Assembly: GCA_034409055.1 (NCBI GenBank)
Contig: DAOUMU010000085.1
Span: 1 to 6,403 of the forward strand
Origin: DAOUMU01 sp034409055
GTDB lineage: Bacteria > Chloroflexota > Anaerolineae > 4572-78 > J111
Reading direction: 5' to 3'
DNA: 6,403 nucleotides
Below are positions 1 to 5,332 of the stretch, in pieces. Within the stretch, counting starts at the first letter, position 1. Each line of letters starts with the position of its first letter. Both the position numbers and the translations under genes were made by a program. A model generated the notes under the pieces. It made no database searches and was not told the origin of the DNA. It saw nothing but the letters and a program-made list of their open reading frames with translations.

Positions 1-170
1 CAGAGGTAAGACTTAATTCTTTCCTATTTCTTTAGAAATTTCGGTGCTTTCGGCCTAAAATCTTGTCTTTTTGCCTTGTTGCCCTATTTATTACCCTGTT
101 CTTACCATCTTTTGCGATTTGTGCCCAAACGGAAGTAAAAAGAGTCAGGTACAGGAGGCTGAATAGAACG
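1..170. other. AT-rich upstream region of the HEPN-DUF499 gene
   Basis: This stretch is clearly richer in A and T than the gene that follows and shows no convincing coding. Stops occur early in all three + frames (TAA at 7-9, TAA at 14-16, TAG at 33-35), so any upstream gene ends at or before about position 35. A weak promoter-like pair is visible: TTGTCT at 63-68 and TATTTA at 85-90 with a 16-base spacer. It matches the consensus poorly (4/6 and 3/6), and I give it little weight. The open frame continues upstream of the chosen gene start to a TTG at 63. Its translation is a hydrophobic, signal-peptide-like string that I attribute to the T-rich DNA rather than to a real leader. Confidence 0.6.
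153..158 (+). promoter_or_regulatory. Ribosome binding site that decides the start at 171
   Basis: A perfect AGGAGG lies 12 bases before the ATG at 171. The spacing is slightly long but usable. No comparable purine-rich site precedes the alternative TTG at 63, so this site supports ATG 171 as the true start. It also removes a false signal-peptide-like leader from a protein whose other domains are cytoplasmic. Confidence 0.7.
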
Positions 171-3100
171 ATGAACACTGTTGAAAAAATTAGATTGCAC
201 TATCCCCTCCCCATCGCCAAGCTGTACGAGTCGATGCGCCTGGAAAACCAGGTCCAACTCCGGGTGCGCAAGATGATCGACCTTTTTGAAGGGACCGTCC
301 AACACCTGTCTCTGGTTGGGCTGGGCTTGTGTTTGCATACGGGCACGCTCAACAACAAAGTAAAGGCGGCCAGGTTAGACTTGGGCAAGCCCAGCCTGGG
401 TCATTGGCTCACCTTGCTCAAAACCATCACCGACGCGCTCAACACCCAAACGCCCACCTTCCTTTCCACCAACCTGCGCTACATTTATCGTGATGAACCG
501 ATTGCCGATGCCGTCCAAACCCTGTCTCAATGCACCGGCTTAAAGCCCCCCAAAAAGGTGGGCTTGATACACTTTCTGGATGCCGTCGTCCAGTTTCGTA
601 ACAAGAAAATCGGTCACGGCAGCCTGGCCCGGGCCGAAGCCAGGCAGGTCAGCCAACCCCTGGAAGCGGCCTTAAACCAATGGCTGGAAAACATCCCCAC
701 CCTCTACGACCGGCGCTTGCTCCACATCGCCCGGGTGGAATGGCAAACCCCGGCCTTTGTTTATACCGGCACCAATTTAAACGCCGGGACCTCCCTGGAC
801 CCGTTTCGGCTGGAAGGAGATAAAGCCGTTGATAATGACTGCGTCTATCTGCATCTACCGGCCAGCGGTGAGCTTATCTCGCTTTACCCCTTCTTTGTGT
901 ACGACAACGATACCTATATCCTCTATACCTACAGCGAACTGTCAAACAAACAACAACCCATTCTGAAATGCCCTTACGAAGCACCGGGCGCAGTTCCCAC
1001 GCGGACCCTTAATCTCGATAAGTCGGTCATCCTCAGTTCCGGGCAGCCTGCCGCCGTTAAACCCTCGGCCAAAGTACCTCCCACCCCTCCCTCCCCCCCA
1101 CCGGTCACCCCACCGCCTAGCCCGCCAACGGACAAGGCCGAAAAACCGACGACTCGAGAAGAAAAGGATGATTACATTCACATGAAAAACTGGTTTGATA
1201 TTATTACGCCCCACGCCGACATCCGCAAAGGTCACTTTGATGAAGCCGTCTTTGCCGCCGATGTCGGCGACGTGGCCGACGGCAAAGCTCCGGCTGACTA
1301 CAACGACCCCTATCTCTTCTTCAAAAAGACCTACCTCACCGATGGCCTGACCAATTTATTAACTCGCGTCCACGATAAGTTGACCAAAGGTCAGGGCAGT
1401 GGCGTGGTTCAAATCCAAACCCCCTTTGGCGGCGGCAAAACCCACGCCCTGGTCACCATCTACCACTACCTCAAACACGGCCAAAAGATCAAAGATCTGC
1501 TACCTGCGGGCATCGGGTTGCTGAGTCCTCGCCTTTCGGTCATTGCCGGAAACCACTGGGACCCCCTGGCCGGGAAGACGAGCAACGGCCTGACCCGCCG
1601 CACCTTCTGGGGCGAGGTGGCCTATCAAATCGGCGGCCAGGCCGGTTACGAAACCTTCCGGGAGAACGATGAGAAACGCATCTCGCCCGGCAAAGAAAAA
1701 CTCCGCGACTTTTTAGCCGCCCACCAACCCTTTATCCTGCTCTTTGACGAGGTGCTGGAATACATCAACCGCGCCTTTGGCGTACGGGATCGGTCAGACG
1801 TATCCCTGGGTACGCAGACCTTCTCCTTCTTCCAGGAACTGACCGAAGCTGTCGCCACGCTGCCTAACGGGATGTTGGTGGTCACCCTGCCCTCCAGCCA
1901 GCTTGAAGATTTCGGCGACCGGGAAGAAGAGTCGCTGGCTCGGTTGAGCAAAATCTTTGGCCGCCTGGAAAGCATCGAGACGCCGGTGCGGGGTGAAGAA
2001 ATCTATGCGGTCATCCGGCGGCGACTGTTCGAGGTCGAAACCTTGCATACCAGGGAGATGCGGGAGACCGTCCATGGCTACTTCCAACTCTACCAGCAGC
2101 ACAAGGATGACCTGCCACCTAAAGCTCGGAACGTCAACTACAAAGACAAGATGGAGATGGCCTATCCCTTCCACCCCGATTTGATAGACATCCTGGTGGA
2201 AAAGTGGAGTACCTTCTCTTCCTTCCAGCGCACTCGCGGCGTGTTGCGCCTGCTGGCCAACGTGGTGGAAGACCTTTACCAGCGGGAAAGCAACATTGAT
2301 ATGATTCTGCCCGGCGACATCAACCTGGAGCAACCCGGTATCCGGCAGGAGTTTATCAAGCACATCGGCAGCGAATATGAAGGGATCATCGCCTCCGACA
2401 TCGCCGGGCTTGAAGCCAAAGCTCAGGCCCTGGATAAGGTCAATCGCCAGTGGAAGCATCTGGCTCAGCGTATTACTAACGCCATTTTTTACCACTCCTT
2501 CAGCGCCGACGACTCAGAAAAAGGAACGACCTTGGCCTACGTCAAGCTGGCCGTTCTACGTAGCGATACCATTCCGGCCCTGGTGACCGATGTGCTGCAA
2601 AAACTGACCAATGAGTTGTGGTACTTGAACAATCGGGTTGATGTATTTTACTTCTCCCGCATCCCCAATCTGAACCGGATGATTTTGGACAAGAAAGAAC
2701 TGTTCAACCAGACCTACGAGACGGAACTCAAAGCCATCATTCAAAAAGAGATCGGCAGCAAATTTACGGCCTACCTCTGGCCGGACAGCAGCGAGGCTAT
2801 CGCCGACAACCGCAGCCTCAAGCTGGTCATTCTCCGGCCTGAAGACTCCGGCTCTCAAATCCCGGCCTGGATCGAGCGCAAGGGCAACGCCTTCCGCGAG
2901 TACCAGAACACCCTCTTTTTTGCCCTGGCCGATATCGCCGCCTTTGCCAAAATGCGGGAAGACGTCAAAACCTACCTGGCCCTGCAGGAGATTGAGTCTA
3001 CGGTTAAATCGGGCGAAATGCCCCAGTTAGAAACCAAAAAGGACGAAATTCAACGTCGCCTGCGCGACCTCCGGCGCGACTTCTCCTACAACGTCCGTCG

Positions 3101-3878
3101 TATGTACCACACCTTGCAGTTCGGCCAGCAGAAACTCGACCTGGGCCAACCCACGGCCGGCAATGAAAATATGAGCACCTGGTACTGGCGTGAGCTAACC
3201 GATGGCAATGTGGGGGCCATTGTGGAGCAGTTGGGCTATCGTATCATCGTCAACAAACTGCTGGCCGGAAACGAGCAGGTAGCGGCCAGTGTCATCCTCG
3301 ATCAATTCTACAAGAACCCCGACCTGCCCGTTCCGGCTCAACCCGAAGTCGTCGCCCGAGCCATTCAACTCGGCGTCCAGGATAAAGCCCTCGGCCTGAC
3401 CGAGATGAGCGGCGATGAACTCGACCCTCACAAACTCAAATACGGCCATGCCATGACCCTGGATTCTGTTTCATTTGAGCCGGGTGTTTACATGGTATCC
3501 CCACAGAAAGCCGAAGAACTTCTGGCCAAACTCCCCCCACCGCCAACCCTGCCAGGATTGGCGGGAGAAGGCCCTGGCCCAGAACCACCTGCTGGAACAG
3601 TCACACCCCCAACACCGCCTACGCCGCCACCAAGCCCACCGACGGTTGATAAGTACAAACGCGTCCGCCTGGTCATCAACGACATCCCCGCCGGCAAAAT
3701 CGCCGACGTAAACCGGGGTGTGTTGCTGCCCCTGAGCAGTCTGGTCAAAGAGTTGAAATTCACTCTGGAAATCGACGTGACCAGCGAAGAAGGCGTGCCC
3801 AAGGCCACCCTGGAGAACAAAATCAAAGAAACCATCCGCCAGATTGGGGCTAATCTGAGCGACGAGACGTTAGAATGA
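171..3878 (+). CDS. HEPN-like domain fused to DUF499/COG1483 P-loop ATPase, defence-associated
   Basis: A 1235-residue cytoplasmic protein with no believable signal or membrane segment. Residues about 1-185 form a helical HEPN-like module with PSLGHW at 74-79 and RNKKIGHG at 143-150, fitting the HEPN Rx4-6H RNase motif (R143, N144, H149). Residues about 186-290 are a strand-rich module (SLYPFFVYD at 237-245). A proline linker (303-320) leads to the ATPase: Walker A TPFGGGKTH at 417-425 (T replaces the usual first G), Walker B FILLFDE at 521-527, sensor-1-like VVTLPS at 570-575 and a sensor-2-like RTRGVLRLL at 687-695. Charged helices follow (930-985), then a second proline linker (1122-1158) and a compact C-terminal domain. 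Known of the family: DUF499 ATPases accompany DUF1156 DNA methylases and helicases in phage-defence-like loci. Inferred: ATP hydrolysis controls a HEPN RNase. Start ATG chosen from AGGAGG at 153-158. A BrxC/PglY-like ATPase is a less likely alternative. Confidence 0.85.
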   Translation: MNTVEKIRLHYPLPIAKLYESMRLENQVQLRVRKMIDLFEGTVQHLSLVGLGLCLHTGTLNNKVKAARLDLGKPSLGHWLTLLKTITDALNTQTPTFLSTNLRYIYRDEPIADAVQTLSQCTGLKPPKKVGLIHFLDAVVQFRNKKIGHGSLARAEARQVSQPLEAALNQWLENIPTLYDRRLLHIARVEWQTPAFVYTGTNLNAGTSLDPFRLEGDKAVDNDCVYLHLPASGELISLYPFFVYDNDTYILYTYSELSNKQQPILKCPYEAPGAVPTRTLNLDKSVILSSGQPAAVKPSAKVPPTPPSPPPVTPPPSPPTDKAEKPTTREEKDDYIHMKNWFDIITPHADIRKGHFDEAVFAADVGDVADGKAPADYNDPYLFFKKTYLTDGLTNLLTRVHDKLTKGQGSGVVQIQTPFGGGKTHALVTIYHYLKHGQKIKDLLPAGIGLLSPRLSVIAGNHWDPLAGKTSNGLTRRTFWGEVAYQIGGQAGYETFRENDEKRISPGKEKLRDFLAAHQPFILLFDEVLEYINRAFGVRDRSDVSLGTQTFSFFQELTEAVATLPNGMLVVTLPSSQLEDFGDREEESLARLSKIFGRLESIETPVRGEEIYAVIRRRLFEVETLHTREMRETVHGYFQLYQQHKDDLPPKARNVNYKDKMEMAYPFHPDLIDILVEKWSTFSSFQRTRGVLRLLANVVEDLYQRESNIDMILPGDINLEQPGIRQEFIKHIGSEYEGIIASDIAGLEAKAQALDKVNRQWKHLAQRITNAIFYHSFSADDSEKGTTLAYVKLAVLRSDTIPALVTDVLQKLTNELWYLNNRVDVFYFSRIPNLNRMILDKKELFNQTYETELKAIIQKEIGSKFTAYLWPDSSEAIADNRSLKLVILRPEDSGSQIPAWIERKGNAFREYQNTLFFALADIAAFAKMREDVKTYLALQEIESTVKSGEMPQLETKKDEIQRRLRDLRRDFSYNVRRMYHTLQFGQQKLDLGQPTAGNENMSTWYWRELTDGNVGAIVEQLGYRIIVNKLLAGNEQVAASVILDQFYKNPDLPVPAQPEVVARAIQLGVQDKALGLTEMSGDELDPHKLKYGHAMTLDSVSFEPGVYMVSPQKAEELLAKLPPPPTLPGLAGEGPGPEPPAGTVTPPTPPTPPPSPPTVDKYKRVRLVINDIPAGKIADVNRGVLLPLSSLVKELKFTLEIDVTSEEGVPKATLENKIKETIRQIGANLSDETLE

Positions 3879-3991
3879 GCATCGAAAGTATCCTCTCCAA
3901 AAGTAAGGCGAGGCAAGTCGGATTGGTGGTAGTCGAAACAAACAACCTGCCCTCCGGGTTGTCTCGCCCCTCCCCCACCCCGAATTATTGA
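3875..3991 (+). pseudogene. 38-codon ORF coupled by ATGA overlap, possible stump of a lost gene
   Basis: The ATG at 3875-3877 overlaps the TGA stop of the HEPN-DUF499 gene, the classic arrangement of translationally coupled operon genes. The frame begins MSIESILSKSKARQVG and closes at TGA 3989-3991 after 38 codons. The second half is low in complexity (proline and serine) and runs through the 3' end of the convergent phosphatase gene, so it is not believable as a complete protein. It may be the first residues of a former downstream partner gene removed by rearrangement. A chance ATG is equally possible. I do not recognise the sequence. Confidence 0.2.
3942..3962. terminator. Small hairpin between convergent genes, possible weak bidirectional terminator
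   Basis: ACAACC at 3942-3947 pairs perfectly with GGTTGT at 3957-3962 around a 9-base interval, where one extra T-G wobble pair is possible. It sits in the 106-base gap where the + strand HEPN-DUF499 gene and the - strand phosphatase gene meet, the place expected for a shared terminator. Neither side carries a T-run, so it does not look like a standard intrinsic terminator. I see nothing else in this gap. Confidence 0.25.
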
Positions 3992-4686
3992 GATGATACC
4001 AACAGACTATGTTCCGAACCAATCTGCAAATTCAAAGCGGTTTCAGCCCCATCTTGGCCATCTTGCAAACTGACGGCCGTAAAATCTGGTACGACCCAAT
4101 AAGCCCCTGCTTGCAGGAGCGGCGCATGATTTGAGGGTTGAATGCCAACGCACAACGCTCCGGCTGCGACCGCCGCTTTGACGCCACTGATCGCATCTTC
4201 AAACACAATACACTGCTCGGGCGACCTTTGCAAACACTGGGCGGCCAGCAAATAACATTCGGGATGCGGCTTACCCTGCCGAATATCGCTCACCGTTATC
4301 TGGATCGTAAACAACCCTTTAAGATTAAGCTGGGTGATGACCCGGTCGACTTTCCAACGATCCCCACTGGTCACCAAGGCCGTAGGAATGTCTTGCTGCT
4401 TCAGGGTGCGCAAGAAAGGAATGACCCCTTTGACGGCCGGATAGGTCAAATTGGTTTCATAATCGACCAACGAGCTCAGGATAGATTGGCGTTCATCTGG
4501 ACTCAAGGGAGGGAATAGCAAGTCGAGAGTATGGGTAACCGGGCAACCATATATGTGCTGCTCGAAATCAGCCCGGGTTAGATGTACCTGGTATTTCTCA
4601 GCCAGATTTTCCCAGAACGCCGTCACAGATTGGCGCGTGTCAACAATGACCCCGTCCATGTCGAAGAGAATCGCTTCATAGGGCAT
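3985..4686 (-). CDS. HAD-superfamily (subfamily IA) sugar-phosphate-type phosphatase or phosphomutase
   Basis: A 233-residue cytoplasmic protein of normal length for HAD subfamily IA with an alpha-helical cap. All four HAD motifs are visible: motif I FDMDGV at 8-13 (D9 nucleophile, D11 acid/base), motif II VTSGD at 105-109, motif III lysine K139 in GKPHPE, and motif IV FEDAISG at 162-168 (E163, D164 for magnesium). The helical cap lies between about residues 15 and 85. The family is close to beta-phosphoglucomutase, glycerol-3-phosphatase and 2-deoxyglucose-6-phosphatase enzymes; the substrate cannot be settled from sequence alone. The start is supported by GAGG (CCTC on the + strand at 4695-4698) 8 bases upstream and by motif I falling at the usual distance from the N-terminus. 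It converges on the HEPN-DUF499 gene and shows no sign of a functional link to it. The last 25 or so residues are a polar tail beyond the HAD fold. Confidence 0.9.
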   Translation of the reverse strand: MPYEAILFDMDGVIVDTRQSVTAFWENLAEKYQVHLTRADFEQHIYGCPVTHTLDLLFPPLSPDERQSILSSLVDYETNLTYPAVKGVIPFLRTLKQQDIPTALVTSGDRWKVDRVITQLNLKGLFTIQITVSDIRQGKPHPECYLLAAQCLQRSPEQCIVFEDAISGVKAAVAAGALCVGIQPSNHAPLLQAGAYWVVPDFTAVSLQDGQDGAETALNLQIGSEHSLLVSSQ

Positions 4687-4819
4687 AGAATGAACCTCGT
4701 TTCGATGTAACTGTTCACCCTGTCGCAGGTTTTAGCATTTTTGGTTCAACGTGGATTCGAAAAGTGGTGTTTCTGCCCCCAAAGTGAGGCATCGTCCCTA
4801 TCACATTTCCATTTAGGCG

Positions 4820-4825
4820 ATTATA
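4820..4825 (-). promoter_or_regulatory. Candidate -10 box for the phosphatase gene
   Basis: The - strand reads a perfect TATAAT here, in an AT-rich patch of the 187-base gap (4687-4873) between the small hypothetical gene and the phosphatase gene. No good -35 box sits at the right distance: the hexamers at 16-18 bases are A-rich, and TTGATT lies 24 bases away. If used, it would give a leader of about 125 bases before the ATG at 4686. The ATTATAAT core is palindromic, so the + strand also reads TATAAT at 4822-4827, but no + strand gene follows. The rest of the gap shows nothing else that I can name. Confidence 0.3.
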
Positions 4826-4873
4826 ATTGGCTATTCACAATTGTTTTCCAATCAAAATTTGCCTTACAGTGCA

Positions 4874-5242
4874 TTACTCCAACGCCGGCAGCAAGTCATC
4901 CAACTTGCGGCCGTTGATCATAGCCTTGACCAGGGGATCAATCACCGTCCGTAAAAGCTGGGCTTCTTGCTCCTCGTTCAGGTAAGGCAAATCGATCTTT
5001 TTATTGATAGAAACTACCAGCCGGTCGCCAAACACCCTGGCATGGTCTTTGTCGATGCCTCTTTCGGCGTCGCGCAACAGTTCGGAAAAAACGGCCGGTA
5101 GGGTGTCTTCAAGGGCCGTGTCAATCACGCCTACGGCGTGCTCGAAGATGGTTTGTTCCAACTCCTCCGGCACCAGCGGTATATCAACCAGGGCATTGAC
5201 AATCTTGGCAATCTTTTTTCGTTCTTCTTGGCTAAGCAACAT
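4874..5242 (-). CDS. Small acidic helical hypothetical protein
   Basis: I do not recognise this 122-residue protein. It begins MLLSQEERKKIAKIVNAL and has no signal peptide, membrane segment, cysteines or metal-binding motif. The composition (many L, E, D, I, V) and the spacing of hydrophobic residues suggest an all-helical soluble protein. The stretch LVPEELEQTIFEHAVGVID at about 23-41 and the C-terminal stretch from TVIDPLVKAMING (residues 99-111) are regular amphipathic helices. It is very probably a real gene: a good AGGAG (CTCCT on the + strand at 5253-5257) sits 10 bases before the ATG, and the codon use resembles its neighbours. It lies 90 bases downstream of the TPR gene on the same strand, with a palindromic repeat in between, so co-transcription is possible but not shown. 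Function unknown. Confidence 0.75.
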   Translation of the reverse strand: MLLSQEERKKIAKIVNALVDIPLVPEELEQTIFEHAVGVIDTALEDTLPAVFSELLRDAERGIDKDHARVFGDRLVVSINKKIDLPYLNEEQEAQLLRTVIDPLVKAMINGRKLDDLLPALE

Positions 5243-5275
5243 GGGAATATCACTCCTTTACCATTTTTATTTCGA

Positions 5276-5330
5276 TTGTAGGGCAAGTTGCCAACTTGCC
5301 CCGGGGACAAGCTAAAAGCTTGTCCTACAA
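5276..5330. repeat. Compound palindromic repeat (two perfect hairpins inside a longer inverted repeat)
   Basis: Two back-to-back perfect hairpins are visible. GGGCAAGTT at 5281-5289 pairs with AACTTGCCC at 5293-5301 (9-base stem, 3-base loop). GGACAAGCT at 5305-5313 pairs with AGCTTGTCC at 5317-5325 (9-base stem, loop AAA). The outer ends TTGTAGGGCAAG (5276-5287) and CTTGTCCTACAA (5319-5330) also pair over 12 bases with one G-T wobble, so the element can fold as one long arm or as two hairpins. This is the architecture of REP/MITE-like extragenic palindromes. It fills most of the gap between the TPR gene stop and the small gene's ribosome binding site. No T-run follows on either strand, so a plain terminator role is not favoured. 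Confidence 0.75.
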
Positions 5331-5332
5331 CT

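Noticed and set aside
1794..2495. Long - strand open frame (233 codons) inside the ATPase gene
   Set aside because: It lies opposite the conserved Walker B to sensor-2 region of the DUF499 core and shows no recognisable domain; a shadow frame.
4719..4742. CCTG-TCG-CAGG followed by T-runs on the + strand, resembling a terminator
   Set aside because: The stem is only 4 base pairs, no + strand gene ends nearby, and it lies in the leader of a - strand gene, where the T-runs would read as A-runs.
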